The notes under the pieces were generated by a model that was not told the origin of the DNA, searched no databases, and worked only from the letters and a program-made list of their open reading frames with translations. This document shows positions 53,280-63,000 of a stretch of DNA of 63,055 bases, piece by piece. This stretch comes from an uncultured Prevotellaceae bacterium (lineage in GTDB: Bacteria; Bacteroidota; Bacteroidia; Bacteroidales; Bacteroidaceae), in contig CAMBDA010000017.1 in assembly GCA_945865175.1 (NCBI GenBank), positions 1 to 63,055 on the forward strand, written 5' to 3'. Each line of letters opens with the position of its first letter. Within the stretch, counting starts at the first letter, position 1. The translations under genes were made by a program, and so were the position numbers.

Positions 53280-54572
53280 TTACAGGCCGAAGACTTCCTT
53301 TATGCGGTCCACATAGTCCAGTTTCTCCCATGTGAAGAGCTCCACGGTGACGGTGGTTGTCTCGCGGTAGTTCGACAGGAACGACTTGGTCACCCACTGG
53401 GGCTCGCGTCCCATGTGGCCGTAGGCAGCGGTCTCCTCATAGATGGGATTGCGCAGCTTCAGCCTTTGCTCAATGGCATACGGGCGCAGGTCGAAGAGGG
53501 TGCGGATGCGGTCGGCAATCTCGCCGTCGGTGAGCGGCACGTGCTTGCGGCCGTAGGTGTCCACATAGATGCTCACGGGCTCTGCTTCGCCGATGGCATA
53601 GCTTATCTGTACCAGCATTTCGTCGGCCACGCCTGCCGCCACCATGTTCTTGGCAATGTGGCGGGCAGCATAGGCCGCGCTGCGGTCCACCTTGGAGGGG
53701 TCCTTTCCGCTGAAGGCTCCTCCGCCGTGTGCGCCCTTGCCTCCGTAGGTGTCCACGATGATCTTGCGTCCGGTGAGACCGGTGTCGCCGTGGGGGCCTC
53801 CAATCACAAAGCGGCCTGTGGGGTTGACAAAGTATTTGATTTGCCCGTTGAACAGCCGGCACACGTCTTCGTTGTGGATGCCCGCGATTACGCGGGGCAC
53901 CAGCACGTTCTTCACGTCTTCGGTGATGCGCTCCACCATGGCGCGGTCGGCGGCGGCCTGTGCCTGGGCCGAGCAGTCGGCGGGCTTCACAAACTCGTCG
54001 TGCTGGGTGCTGAGCACGATGGTGTCGATGCGCACGGGACGGTTGTTGTCGTCATATTCGATGGTCACCTGGCTTTTGGAGTCGGGGCGCAGGTAGGTCA
54101 TCTCCTTGCCTTCGCGCCGGATGGCGGCCAGTTCCTGCAGCAGGCGGTGTGCAAGGTCGAGCGACAGGGGCATGTAGTTTTCCGTCTCATTGGTGGCATA
54201 TCCGAACATCATGCCTTGGTCGCCGGCTCCCTGCTGCTCCCTCTGGTCGCGGTCCACGCCCCGGTTTATGTCCGCGCTCTGCTCGTGGATGGCGGTGAGC
54301 ACACCGCACGAGTCGCCTTCAAACATATACTCGCTCTTGGTGTAGCCGATGCGGTTGATTACCTCGCGCGCAATGCGCCCCAGGTCCACGTAGGCCTTTG
54401 TCTTGATTTCGCCGGCCAGCACCACCTGGCCCGTGGTCACCAGCGTCTCGCATGCCACCTTCGATTCGGGGTCGAAAGCCAGCAGCTTGTCGAGCACGGC
54501 ATCACTGATTTGGTCGGCCACCTTGTCGGGATGGCCCTCAGAAACGGATTCTGACGTAAATAAATAACCCAT
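53280..54572 (-). CDS. metK: S-adenosylmethionine synthetase
   Basis: 430 aa. It makes SAM from methionine and [18 protein letters not shown] at the N-terminus, [13 protein letters not shown] and [18 protein letters not shown] with its neighbouring phosphate-binding region are hallmark motifs. The length is at the upper end of the family. It heads a seven-gene operon and is preceded by a leader of about 140 bases that matches the SAM-II riboswitch. Confidence 0.97.
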   Translation of the reverse strand: MGYLFTSESVSEGHPDKVADQISDAVLDKLLAFDPESKVACETLVTTGQVVLAGEIKTKAYVDLGRIAREVINRIGYTKSEYMFEGDSCGVLTAIHEQSADINRGVDRDQREQQGAGDQGMMFGYATNETENYMPLSLDLAHRLLQELAAIRREGKEMTYLRPDSKSQVTIEYDDNNRPVRIDTIVLSTQHDEFVKPADCSAQAQAAADRAMVERITEDVKNVLVPRVIAGIHNEDVCRLFNGQIKYFVNPTGRFVIGGPHGDTGLTGRKIIVDTYGGKGAHGGGAFSGKDPSKVDRSAAYAARHIAKNMVAAGVADEMLVQISYAIGEAEPVSIYVDTYGRKHVPLTDGEIADRIRTLFDLRPYAIEQRLKLRNPIYEETAAYGHMGREPQWVTKSFLSNYRETTTVTVELFTWEKLDYVDRIKEVFGL

Positions 54573-54644
54573 AATTAATGTATTTATTGATGAATAATTA
54601 ATGATGGGAAAGAGTTTGGGGAATCATGCAAGCAAGCCCTCCGG

Positions 54645-54700
54645 CTTGTCGTTTTAGCATTTTTTACAGTGGTTGCAAGCAGCCCAAATCTATCCACATT
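54645..54700 (-). promoter_or_regulatory. SAM-II (SAM-alpha type) riboswitch candidate
   Basis: On the minus strand the order is GTGG, GATTTG, CTTGCAACCAC, GTAAAAAA, TGCTAAAA. GTGG (54697-54694) pairs with CCAC (54672-54669) as P1. GATTTG, CTTGCA.CCAC and GCTAAA are the conserved SAM-II pseudoknot segments as I recall them. The position between a TACCTTTG promoter and metK fits. A second hairpin, CAAGCC-GGAG-GGCTTG (54633-54648), follows. The fold was not computed. Confidence 0.75.
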
Positions 54701-54714
54701 CTTGTTTTGCGCTG

Positions 54715-54722
54715 CAAAGGTA
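54715..54722 (-). promoter_or_regulatory. -7 promoter element TACCTTTG for the metK operon
   Basis: Minus-strand consensus followed by CAGCGC, just ahead of the SAM-II-like sequence. Confidence 0.65.
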
Positions 54723-54767
54723 CAACATTTTTTCCATATCCGTCCGTTTCGGGGCGTTTTTTTCATG

Positions 54768-57245
54768 CTAGTCATAGGTAAACCATGCCGTGGCCGTGGT
54801 CCTGTCGTCGGCCTTCACCCGCACCCATCGTGCCTGGAAGCTCCTGGGGAACGTGTGGCTCACCTCCTGTCCGGGCTCCACCTCGAAGGTGGCGTATGCC
54901 ATCCAGTCGGCACATCCCGTGGGGTCGGCCTCCACGGTAAACCGCACCTTGCGCGTGCCGCTGTGGGAGAGTCGGAGGGTCTTCTTGTCATAGCAGGCAA
55001 TCAGGTAGGGGTCGGAAGGCTGTCCGGGCTCCACGGCCGTGTCCTTCCAGGGTCCGCCCTCTCCGCAGGGCTTGCCCATCTGCCACAGGTCGTCAATGGC
55101 ACCTGCCCACACGGCTGCCTGTCCGTCGGCCGACACTATCACGTGCCCGTCCCCCGCCCGTTCCTTGCTGGGCGTGATGCCGGTGAGCAGGAGCATGCCG
55201 CGGTAGGAGGCATAGTCCTGGATATGGAAGGGATGGGTGGCTATGGGCCTCATCTTGGCAAAGCCGTCGGCATTCTCGGCCGGCAGTTCATAGAAGGTGC
55301 CCATGCAGGAGAACAGGTCGCGCTCGGTGGCCACCTCGCGGCACACGCGCAGCTGTCCCTCCAGGGTGGGCCGTACAAGGCCGTCCTTGCCCAGTGGCAG
55401 CCTCCAGCGCCGGCCCTTGTCGTCGGTCACCACCACCGAGGCTTTGTCCACCTCCACCACCCGCGACGGGATGGCCATGCGTGTGCGGATGAAATCGGAT
55501 GTCCCGGGGTCTTCCTTCCGCACCAGCCTCAGCGAGTCGTCCATCTCATAATAGCCCGTTTCCCTTTGTCCGTCGGCATCCGTGCGGGTGGCCAGCAGCC
55601 CCAGGGACCGCCGGTTGTCGCCCAGGCTGTAGAGCAGTCCGCCCACATAGTCCCCGCCTTGTGCCAGCCCCTTGAAGCAGCTGGCGCTCTTCCGCGGCCG
55701 GCGGTCGTCATCGGCATAGTTGAAGCTCAGGGTGGCCAGGGTGGCCTTGTCGGTCACCGCCCTTATCCATTCGCCTCTCTCCGTGCGCTCAAAGGGGACA
55801 AACATGCTTTCGCCTGCACCCACCGTCACCTGCTTCAGCGGCTGCCAGCGGCCTGTGCCGTCGGCATCCACCTCCATGCTGAACTGCACGGCTTCCGTGC
55901 CGCCGTTCCATATCCAGGCGCAGCGGTTCTCCCATCCGGCAAACAGGAAGGGCTCCGAGGGCACGCCCGCCTCCACCTTTTCCTTGCCCCACACGGCACC
56001 TTCTGCGGCCGTGGGCCCCAGGCAGTCCACCTTCCCGGGCTCCACAAACCAGAGATTGGAGTTCGACTGCCCGGGGCCGGCTATGCCTCCCTTGGCCTTG
56101 CGCTGGTTGAGAAATTCCTTCTGTGCCGTGTCGTCGCAGCCAAACACCAGTTTGTCGCCCCACCGGCAGAAGTCGCCCACCACCTTCAGGTAGGCCGAGC
56201 GCGGACGTATGCCTGCACTGTTTGCGGCCGTGAATGCGCCGGGAAAGCGCCAGAACATGCCGTGCATGGTCATCAGATAGTCGTCCTGCCCTGCTCCCAC
56301 ATTGCGGATGCGTGGCCACTCGGTGTTCCATCCGTGTGCCCCGTCGTAGCTGTGGCTGGCCTTGGGCAGGCGGTAGAAGGCCCATCCCTTCTGCCTGTCC
56401 CTAACGCCCAGGATTACCGACTTGTAGTCCCATCCCGTGGCCCATATCGGGTCGGTGTCGGGGTGGGGGTTGCCACAGATGCCCCCGGGGCCGGTCACCT
56501 CGGTAAACTGGTTTCTGCGCACCACTTTCCAGTCCTTTCCGTCCCATTCGGCCAGCACGCCGGCCTCTATGTCAAACTGGCTCAATGCCTCCTGGCTGCC
56601 CTCTCCGTTGTTGCTGAACACCAGCACGCCCTGTCCCGAATACAGGCCCTTTCCGTGCACGCCGGGCAGCATGGAGCCTGCCGGTGCATAGCTGGGGTCG
56701 TCCTTGCTCTTTGGCTGCAGGTTGCCGTCGCGGTAGCATTCGTGTACGTCCAGCGTGTGCACGTCCACCTCGTAGATGCCCTCCTCCATGGTGCCGTAAT
56801 AGATTTTCTGGGACGGATGGAGCAGATGGCGTGCATTGCCCGTGTGCCGTCCCGGCATTGTCTTGTAGGGTATCGTGCGAACGGTGCCTGCCGAGTCGAT
56901 GGCATACGGGCCGATGAACAGCTGACCGCTTTCGGGATGAATCATGCGGTTGGCGGGTGTGCCGCCGATGCTGTGCTCATACGCGGTCTGCTTCATGTCC
57001 AGCGTCACGGCATACAGCTTGTCCGATGAGCCGAAGGGCAGGTGGGGGCCGTAGGTGACCACCCATAGCTTTCCGGCCCAGGGCACCACGGCTCCCGTAC
57101 CGCATTCCCCTTCATTATTGTAATAGGCCAGACGGGGCCATATTCCCGACACACACTGGGAGTTGCAGTCAGCATACTGCCCGCTCTGGCAGGCCGTCGC
57201 CAGCATCACCGCCAGGCATCCTTGCATCCATTTTCTTGTTTTCAT
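54768..57245 (-). CDS. Large exported lipoprotein, probable beta-propeller carbohydrate-active protein
   Basis: 825 aa. The lipoprotein signal is CLAVMLATAC (Cys19). The N-terminal half has repeated short blades with GNARHLLHPSQKIYYGTMEE, YSGQGVLVFSNNGEGSQEAL and similar segments, suggesting a beta-propeller. Two beta domains follow that appear related to each other: PSEPFLFAGWENRCAWIWNG and PSDPYLIACYDKKTLRLSHSG. I cannot name a family. It has its own promoter, divergent from the YhcH gene, and is probably involved in glycan use. Confidence 0.65.
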   Translation of the reverse strand: MKTRKWMQGCLAVMLATACQSGQYADCNSQCVSGIWPRLAYYNNEGECGTGAVVPWAGKLWVVTYGPHLPFGSSDKLYAVTLDMKQTAYEHSIGGTPANRMIHPESGQLFIGPYAIDSAGTVRTIPYKTMPGRHTGNARHLLHPSQKIYYGTMEEGIYEVDVHTLDVHECYRDGNLQPKSKDDPSYAPAGSMLPGVHGKGLYSGQGVLVFSNNGEGSQEALSQFDIEAGVLAEWDGKDWKVVRRNQFTEVTGPGGICGNPHPDTDPIWATGWDYKSVILGVRDRQKGWAFYRLPKASHSYDGAHGWNTEWPRIRNVGAGQDDYLMTMHGMFWRFPGAFTAANSAGIRPRSAYLKVVGDFCRWGDKLVFGCDDTAQKEFLNQRKAKGGIAGPGQSNSNLWFVEPGKVDCLGPTAAEGAVWGKEKVEAGVPSEPFLFAGWENRCAWIWNGGTEAVQFSMEVDADGTGRWQPLKQVTVGAGESMFVPFERTERGEWIRAVTDKATLATLSFNYADDDRRPRKSASCFKGLAQGGDYVGGLLYSLGDNRRSLGLLATRTDADGQRETGYYEMDDSLRLVRKEDPGTSDFIRTRMAIPSRVVEVDKASVVVTDDKGRRWRLPLGKDGLVRPTLEGQLRVCREVATERDLFSCMGTFYELPAENADGFAKMRPIATHPFHIQDYASYRGMLLLTGITPSKERAGDGHVIVSADGQAAVWAGAIDDLWQMGKPCGEGGPWKDTAVEPGQPSDPYLIACYDKKTLRLSHSGTRKVRFTVEADPTGCADWMAYATFEVEPGQEVSHTFPRSFQARWVRVKADDRTTATAWFTYD

Positions 57246-57342
57246 TGTTGCTGATAATTCTTAGGATTCTGATGTAGAACGGTTCGTTGTGTATATGGAC
57301 TCCGCCCGCTGGTTTCATCCACTTTTTTCCACGTTACCATCG

Positions 57343-57350
57343 CAAAGGTA
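57343..57350 (-). promoter_or_regulatory. -7 promoter element TACCTTTG
   Basis: Minus-strand consensus followed by CGATGG, about 100 bases before the large lipoprotein gene. Confidence 0.55.
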
Positions 57351-57414
57351 CTTTTTTTTGGGGAAATGGGTCCGCTTCGTCTCCAAAAACTTTGTCCATA
57401 TGGAAAAAATGCTG

Positions 57415-57422
57415 TATTTTTG
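57415..57422 (+). promoter_or_regulatory. -7 promoter element TATTTTTG
   Basis: Plus-strand consensus 27 bases before the ATG at 57450. It excludes the longer ORF. Confidence 0.55.
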
Positions 57423-57449
57423 CGACACGAACATAAAGGAAACAGCAAT

Positions 57450-57872
57450 ATGAACCTGCAAGACAACCCCTATTACCAGCTGGCACTCCAGTACATCCAG
57501 CAGACCAATCTCTCCCAGCTCCCCAGCGGCAAGCATGTCATCGACGGCGAAAACCTATGGGTGAACATCACCGACTCCCCCCTGCGCACAGCCGCCGAGG
57601 CCAGGTTTGAAGTCCACAACCGCTATGTCGACATCCAGATTCCGCTCTCCGGTGCCGAGCAGTACGGCATCCGGCCGCGCAGTCTTTGCACCCGGCCCAT
57701 CGGTGACTTCAACGCGCAGGACGACTACCAGCTCTTTGACGACCCCGTGGAGGACATCAGGACTGTGGAGCCGGGCGGTCTCATTGTGTTTGACCCCGAA
57801 ACGGCCCACGCTCCGCTCATCGGCGAGGGCACCATCCACAAGGCCATCTTCAAGGTGAGGGTGGTGGAATGA
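57450..57872 (+). CDS. YhcH/YjgK/YiaL family protein (sugar anomerase-like)
   Basis: 140 aa cupin-like fold. RYVDIQIPLSGAEQYGIRP and IVFDPETAHAPLIGEG, with their His and acidic residues, match the family in which NanQ opens or epimerises sialic acid rings. HKAIFKVRVVE closes the barrel. The start at 57450 is fixed by the promoter. It is divergent from the large lipoprotein gene, so both may serve the same sugar. Confidence 0.9.
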   Translation: MNLQDNPYYQLALQYIQQTNLSQLPSGKHVIDGENLWVNITDSPLRTAAEARFEVHNRYVDIQIPLSGAEQYGIRPRSLCTRPIGDFNAQDDYQLFDDPVEDIRTVEPGGLIVFDPETAHAPLIGEGTIHKAIFKVRVVE

Positions 57873-57888
57873 TGTCATCGCGCAGCCA

Positions 57889-57936
57889 CGCCCCGAAAGG
57901 TGGGGTGACATGATTCGTGATACACTTTTCGGGGCG
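57889..57936 (+). terminator. Imperfectly spaced hairpin after the YhcH gene
   Basis: CGCCCCGAAA (57889-57898) pairs with TTTCGGGGCG (57927-57936) across 28 bases. A second inverted pair, GAATTCTGG and CCAGAATTC, is at 57967-58008. Possible 3' end or repeat remnants; no gene lies in 57873-58185. Confidence 0.4.
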
Positions 57937-58018
57937 ACTTTTCAAGTATTCATGCCAACAATTAATGAATTCTGGCAATAGTCGTTCCTCCCCGGGGTAC
58001 CAGAATTCTTTAAGGCCT

Positions 58019-58068
58019 GTTGCAGTTATAGGCTTCAAAATAACTGCAACAACTGCAACAACTGCAAC
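58019..58068 (+). repeat. GTTGCAG stem-loop repeat, copy 2
   Basis: Identical in design to copy 1: GTTGCAGTTAT, AGGCTTCAAA, ATAACTGCAAC, plus two AACTGCAAC units; 50 bp. Confidence 0.85.
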
Positions 58069-58185
58069 GCTTGGCGGGCGGGTGGGGGAGGGTATGGTAT
58101 CTCCCCCGCCCGCCAGATTCTGCCGTCCTTCATGTCCCGTGTGGCCCCCCTGAGAGGGGGCCACACGGGACAGCAGGACGCTGTC

Positions 58186-60813
58186 TTATGCCTCGAAGCC
58201 GGCCAGGCTTACCACCTTGGCCACGGCCTCGGTCAGTCCGTCGGCCAGACGGCCGCCGGCAGTGGCAAAGTGGGCTTGTCCGCCGCCGCCGCCCTGAATC
58301 AGGCGGCCGGCTTCCTTCACCATCTTGCCCGCATGCTTGCCTTCGGCCACCAGCTCTTCGCTCAGGCTCACGGTGAGGCCGGGCTTTCCGGCATCGTTGT
58401 TGCCCAGCACCACCAGCATACGGCCCGTGTAGGAGCCGCGCAGCTGGAACACGATGTCCTTGGCAGTCTGGGCATCAATGGGGAGCACGGCCGACACCAC
58501 ACGGGTGCCGTTGATGTCGCGTGCCTTTTCCAGCAGCACCTTCCGCAGTTCCACTATCTGCTGTGCCTTGAATTCCTCCACCTGCTTCTTCAGTTCGGCA
58601 TTGTCGTTGATGGCCTTTTGGATGGCAGCCGTGAGGTTGGGGGCGTTGTTGAAGAGCGCACGCAGGTTGCTCACGAGGTCCTGCGTCTTGTCCATCATTT
58701 CCTCCACGGCACGGCCTGTGATGGCCTCGATGCGGCGGATGCCGGCGGCAATGCTGCTCTCGCTGATGATGCGCACCATGCCCAGCCGTCCTGTGCTGGA
58801 GGCATGGCAGCCGCCGCAGAACTCGATGCTCTCCCCGAACTGAATCACGCGCACGCGGTCACCATATTTTTCTCCGAACAGGGCGATGGCACCCAGCTTG
58901 CGTGCCTCCTCAATGGGAAGGTCGCGGTGCTCCTGCAGGGGGATGTCCTCGCGGATGCGCTGGTTCACCAGATGCTCCACCTCGCGCAGCTGTTCGGGTG
59001 TCACCTTCTCGAAATGGCTGAAGTCGAAACGCAGTCCGTCGGGTGTCACCAGTGAGCCCTTCTGCTCCACATGTGCGCCCAGCACCTCCTTCAGTGCCTG
59101 GTCGAGCAGGTGGGTACAGGTGTGGTTGGCCTCAATGGCACGGCGCTTGTCCACGTCCACGCAAGCCATGAATTCGGCCTCGGGACGGGACGGTATGCGG
59201 TCCACGATGTGTACGGGCACGCCGTTCTCCTTCTTGGTGTCGATGACGTTGATGGTTTCGGCTTCGTTGCAGAGCACGCCCTGGTCGCCTATCTCGCCGC
59301 CCATCTCGCCGTAGAAGGGTGTGCTGTCGAGCATCACCTCATACACCACGCCCTTCTTCTGCTTCACCTCGCGGTACTTGAGGATGTGGCAGGTGTATTC
59401 GGTATAGTCGTAGCCCACGAAGGAGCTTTCGCCCTCCGACACCACTGTCCAGTCGCCCATCTCCACCTGGGCATCGTTGCGGGCGCGTGCCTTCTGCTTC
59501 TCCATCTCCACGCGGAAGCCCTCTTCGTCCACCGTCAGGCCGTTCTCGCGGCAGATGAGCTCAGTGAGGTCGAGCGGGAAGCCGAAGGTGTCGAAGAGCG
59601 TGAATGCCTTGTCGCCGGCAATCACCGTGCTGCCGGCCGCACGGGCTTCCTCCATCACGCCATTGAGCAGGCGGATGCCGTTTTCCAGCGTGCGCAGGAA
59701 GCTGTCCTCCTCTTCCTTCATCACCTTCATGATCAGCTCCTTCTGGGCTTCCAGTTCGGGATAGGACGCGCCCATCTCCTGGATGAGGGCGGGCACAAGG
59801 CTGTACATGAACGCCTGCTTCTGGCCCAGGAAGGTGTAGCCGTAGCGCACGGCGCGGCGCAGGATGCGGCGCACCACATAGCCGGCCTTGGCATTGCCGG
59901 GCAGCTGTCCGTCGGCGATGCTGAAGGCAATGGCACGCAGGTGGTCCACAATCACGCGCATGGCCACGTCGGTGGGTTCTGCATCGCCATAGCGGACGCC
60001 GGCCTTCTGGGCCATCACCTGGATGAGGGGCTGGAAGATGTCGGTGTCATAGTTGCTCTGCTTGCCCTGGAGGGCGCGCACCAGACGCTCAAAGCCCATG
60101 CCCGTGTCGATGACGTTCATCGAGAGGTTTTCCAGGCTTCCGTCGGCCTTGCGGTTGAACTGCATGAACACGATGTTCCATATCTCTATCACCTGCGGGT
60201 TGTCCTTGTTCACCAGGTCGCGTCCGGGCACCTTGGCCTTCTCCTCGGGCGAGCGGCTGTCGAGATGGATTTCGGAGCAGGGCCCGCAGGGTCCCGTGTC
60301 GCCCATCTCCCAGAAGTTGTCGTGCTTGTTGCCGTTGATGATGTGGTCGGCGGGCACATGCTTCAGCCAGTAGCCGGCTGCCTCGTCGTCGCGCTCCAGA
60401 TTCTCCTCCTTGCTGCCCTCGAATATGGTCACATAGAGGTCCTTGGGGTCGAGCCCCAGCACATCCACCAGGTATTCCCATGCCATGTCGATGGCGCCCT
60501 CCTTGAAGTAGTCGCCGAAGCTCCAGTTGCCGAGCATTTCGAACATGGTGTGGTGGTAGGTGTCGTGCCCCACTTCCTCCAGGTCGTTGTGCTTGCCGCT
60601 CACGCGCAGGCACTTCTGCGAGTCGGCGCGCCGGCGGGGCTCAGGGTCCCTGAGGCCCAGGATAATATCCTTCCACTGGTTCATGCCCGCATTGGTAAAC
60701 ATCAATGTGGGGTCGTCCTTGATTACCATCGGTGCCGAGGGCACTATCTGGTGTCCTTTCGACTCGAAGTATTTCTTGAACGAGTCGCGGATTTCATTTG
60801 CTGTCATTGCCAT
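58186..60813 (-). CDS. alaS: Alanine--tRNA ligase
   Basis: 875 aa. It charges tRNA-Ala and edits mischarged Ser/Gly. The N-terminal [13 protein letters not shown] and [13 protein letters not shown] are the aminoacylation core. The editing zinc site is [11 protein letters not shown] plus [13 protein letters not shown]-terminal coiled coil ([20 protein letters not shown]) precedes a DHHA1-type domain with [14 protein letters not shown]. The start at 60813 is set by a TACCTTTG promoter at 60854-60861 within the longer ORF; Met3 is possible. Confidence 0.97.
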   Translation of the reverse strand: MAMTANEIRDSFKKYFESKGHQIVPSAPMVIKDDPTLMFTNAGMNQWKDIILGLRDPEPRRRADSQKCLRVSGKHNDLEEVGHDTYHHTMFEMLGNWSFGDYFKEGAIDMAWEYLVDVLGLDPKDLYVTIFEGSKEENLERDDEAAGYWLKHVPADHIINGNKHDNFWEMGDTGPCGPCSEIHLDSRSPEEKAKVPGRDLVNKDNPQVIEIWNIVFMQFNRKADGSLENLSMNVIDTGMGFERLVRALQGKQSNYDTDIFQPLIQVMAQKAGVRYGDAEPTDVAMRVIVDHLRAIAFSIADGQLPGNAKAGYVVRRILRRAVRYGYTFLGQKQAFMYSLVPALIQEMGASYPELEAQKELIMKVMKEEEDSFLRTLENGIRLLNGVMEEARAAGSTVIAGDKAFTLFDTFGFPLDLTELICRENGLTVDEEGFRVEMEKQKARARNDAQVEMGDWTVVSEGESSFVGYDYTEYTCHILKYREVKQKKGVVYEVMLDSTPFYGEMGGEIGDQGVLCNEAETINVIDTKKENGVPVHIVDRIPSRPEAEFMACVDVDKRRAIEANHTCTHLLDQALKEVLGAHVEQKGSLVTPDGLRFDFSHFEKVTPEQLREVEHLVNQRIREDIPLQEHRDLPIEEARKLGAIALFGEKYGDRVRVIQFGESIEFCGGCHASSTGRLGMVRIISESSIAAGIRRIEAITGRAVEEMMDKTQDLVSNLRALFNNAPNLTAAIQKAINDNAELKKQVEEFKAQQIVELRKVLLEKARDINGTRVVSAVLPIDAQTAKDIVFQLRGSYTGRMLVVLGNNDAGKPGLTVSLSEELVAEGKHAGKMVKEAGRLIQGGGGGQAHFATAGGRLADGLTEAVAKVVSLAGFEA

Positions 60814-60853
60814 ATTTTTGTTGTTTTTTTGCTTTTCTTTCAGAAAATTTTTG

Positions 60854-60861
60854 CAAAGGTA
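60854..60861 (-). promoter_or_regulatory. -7 promoter element TACCTTTG for alaS
   Basis: Minus-strand consensus followed by CAAAAA. The plus-strand element at 60874 lies 13 bases away, a compact divergent pair. Confidence 0.6.
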
Positions 60862-60873
60862 GATTGTTTTGCG

Positions 60874-60881
60874 TACTTTTG
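60874..60881 (+). promoter_or_regulatory. -7 promoter element TACTTTTG for the MerR-like gene
   Basis: Followed by CAAAG, 42 bases before the ATG at 60924. Confidence 0.6.
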
Positions 60882-60923
60882 CAAAGAAAAAGGCTACAAA
60901 AGGCATTTCTAGACGGAAAAAAC

Positions 60924-61268
60924 ATGTTGAAAGACCCTCATAAATCATTTAAGCTGTACTACTCCATCAGCGAAGTGGCTGCACAGTTCGGTGTGGCAGA
61001 GTCGTTGCTGCGCTATTGGGAGAAGGAGTTTCCCACCCTCAGGCCGAAGACCACCAGCCGCAAGGTGAGACAGTATACGGCCGACGACATCAAGGAAGTC
61101 CAGCTCATCTACAACCTGGTGAAGGTGAGGGGCATGAAGCTGTCGGCTGCGCGCGAGACCATCAGCAAGAACCGGCAGGGTGCCATGCAGAGCAGCGAGC
61201 TCATCCAGCGGCTGCAGGCCGTACGTCAGGAACTGCTCGGCCTGAAAAGGGAACTGGACGACCTGTAG
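60924..61268 (+). CDS. MerR-like transcriptional regulator
   Basis: 114 aa. A winged-helix MerR domain covers about residues 10-80 ([24 protein letters not shown], with [20 protein letters not shown]). A short coiled C-terminus follows ([18 protein letters not shown]) with no ligand-binding cysteines. It is the usual partner divergent from alaS in Bacteroidales. The start is fixed by the promoter; the ligand is unknown. Confidence 0.9.
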   Translation: MLKDPHKSFKLYYSISEVAAQFGVAESLLRYWEKEFPTLRPKTTSRKVRQYTADDIKEVQLIYNLVKVRGMKLSAARETISKNRQGAMQSSELIQRLQAVRQELLGLKRELDDL

Positions 61269-61460
61269 CGCCCTGGCCGTGGCAGCGGTGTGGTCCCGCG
61301 GAGACCCTGTCATCGCCCTCCCTCGCACGGCTGCGCCCAGGGTGTTCAGGATAGCCGTTCCGGGTGAGGCCATTCTGGCAATCAGTATTCTCCTGTATTC
61401 TGTGCCCCCATATGAAACTGTTCCGCCCCTTCAGCGTGAGCAAAGGATGACTGTCCGGCT

Positions 61461-61501
61461 GTTGCAGTTATAGGCTCCAAAATAACTGCAACAACTGCAA
61501 C
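61461..61501 (+). repeat. GTTGCAG stem-loop repeat, copy 3 (one unit shorter)
   Basis: GTTGCAGTTAT, AGGCTCCAAA, ATAACTGCAAC and only one AACTGCAAC; 41 bp, exactly nine bases shorter than the other copies. Confidence 0.85.
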
Positions 61502-61531
61502 GCTCCGCACAGGATTCGACGATGCCCCCTG

Positions 61532-61571
61532 CTTGCCTAAACAACAAAAAAACTTGCCTAAACAACAAAAA
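61532..61571. repeat. Tandem pair of 19-bp units
   Basis: CTTGCCTAAACAACAAAAA at 61532-61550 and 61553-61571, separated by AA. It lies upstream of the promoter at 61619. The rest of 61269-61687 has no gene. Confidence 0.7.
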
Positions 61572-61618
61572 GTGCTTCTCCAGCGGCCGTTTGCCTGTGC
61601 AATGCGGACAAATTTTGC

Positions 61619-61626
61619 TACTTTTG
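61619..61626 (+). promoter_or_regulatory. -7 promoter element TACTTTTG
   Basis: Followed by TAGC, 61 bases before the hydrolase start at 61688. Confidence 0.55.
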
Positions 61627-61687
61627 TAGCATGAAACCTTGTGTATTGCGAAAAAATGACTGTAATCAAATTATTAACCCCTAAACA

Positions 61688-62935
61688 ATGTGTACGATGA
61701 AGAAGAATGCATGCAAGAGAAGAGGTGGCACCGACAATGCCACCATGAGATGCCGCCTGCTGGTGGCACTGGCAGTGGCAGCGGTGGCGCTGGGAGCCTG
61801 CAACGATGACGACGCGCCCGCACCCACCGTCACCCAGAACAAGGCCGTGATGATAAAGGACGAGGCCAAGCGCGAGATGCTCTATTCGCTCCGCGACCTG
61901 GAAGGCAACCGGGGGCGCATCTACGAGATGACCTACAATGTGGACTACAAGCTCGACGAGGCGCTGAATTTCGGCATCGACTGCACGGACCGGCTGAAAA
62001 CCTTTGTGGCCCTCAATCTGATGGACACCATCATCACGGGCAAGAAGGTGAAGCTCTCCTACGATGCGGGATGCAGCGTATTTGCCTGTCCCGACGGGAA
62101 GTCGGGCCACCACCTGATGGGCCGCAATTTCGACTTCAACCACATCAATCCCGTCACCCAGGAGCGCGACATGATACCCGTGATTGTCGTGCACACGGCC
62201 CCGGAGGGAGGCAAGAAGTCGGTTTCCTTTGTCGATGGCAAGTTCGTGGACTACAAGAGCGGCTTCTATACCGACGGCACTTCCGACCTCTCCATGCTGA
62301 TGGCCCTGCCCTACCTGCTGCTGGACGGCATCAACGAGGACGGCTTTGCCGTGAGCGTGCTCAAGCTCGACGGCCTGCCCACGCTGCAGCAGGAGCCTGG
62401 CAAGAAGAAGACTTTCACCACCGTGGCCATGCGCATGATGCTCGACAGGGCGGGCACCGTGAAGGAGGCTCTGGCCATGCTGGAGCAGTACAACATGTGT
62501 ATGGACAAGGACACGGCCAGCTACCATTTCTTCATGGCCGACGCCACGGGCGACTATGCCATTGTGGAATACACCAACGACAACCTTTCGGAACACCCCT
62601 ACAGGATGGAGGTCCTGACCGGGCACGACACGCTGCGCTATGTCACCAATTTCTATGTGTCGCCCACCATGGCCGACACCGAACATGGCAGCAAGTACTC
62701 CCAGCACGGCAGGAACCGCTATGATATATTGAAGAGGGAACTGGGCGGCTACGGCTACCGGCTCACCCCCACTCAGGCGATGGCGGTTCTGGACTCTGTG
62801 GCACAGGGGCCCGAGAACAGCCAGCTCTCCACGGGCTTCACCCAGTGGTCGGAGGTGTACAACCTCAGCAAGCGTCGCGTTGCCATGACCATCCTCAGGG
62901 AATGGGGCAAGCAGTTTGAGTTCGGCGTTGAATAG
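61688..62935 (+). CDS. Choloylglycine hydrolase-family (linear amide C-N hydrolase) lipoprotein
   Basis: 415 aa Ntn-type amidase-like protein. The lipoprotein signal ends at VALGAC (Cys38). The catalytic-region AGCSVFACPDG (Cys130 likely nucleophile) is followed by GRNFDFNHI, the family signature. In canonical enzymes the Cys becomes N-terminal by self-processing; here a 90-residue region between lipid anchor and Cys would have to be cleaved. The substrate could be a bile salt, N-acyl amide or peptide. Met4 and Met20 are alternative starts. Confidence 0.85.
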   Translation: MCTMKKNACKRRGGTDNATMRCRLLVALAVAAVALGACNDDDAPAPTVTQNKAVMIKDEAKREMLYSLRDLEGNRGRIYEMTYNVDYKLDEALNFGIDCTDRLKTFVALNLMDTIITGKKVKLSYDAGCSVFACPDGKSGHHLMGRNFDFNHINPVTQERDMIPVIVVHTAPEGGKKSVSFVDGKFVDYKSGFYTDGTSDLSMLMALPYLLLDGINEDGFAVSVLKLDGLPTLQQEPGKKKTFTTVAMRMMLDRAGTVKEALAMLEQYNMCMDKDTASYHFFMADATGDYAIVEYTNDNLSEHPYRMEVLTGHDTLRYVTNFYVSPTMADTEHGSKYSQHGRNRYDILKRELGGYGYRLTPTQAMAVLDSVAQGPENSQLSTGFTQWSEVYNLSKRRVAMTILREWGKQFEFGVE

Positions 62936-63000
62936 CCGTGGGAATTGCGGCCGCTCGTCGTGGATTCTCCTGGCCGGAGGACGGGACTTTGCGGTCTGCT

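Noticed and set aside
54600..54720. SAM-I (S-box) riboswitch before metK
   Set aside because: GCAACC and TGCTAA are present, but the SAM-I P1 to P4 layout is not. The order and spacing fit SAM-II better.
57850..58164. ORFs encoding VAVVAVVAVILKPITA-like peptides at 39196, 57850 and 61382
   Set aside because: They are translations of the GTTGCAG repeat, recurring only because the DNA repeats.
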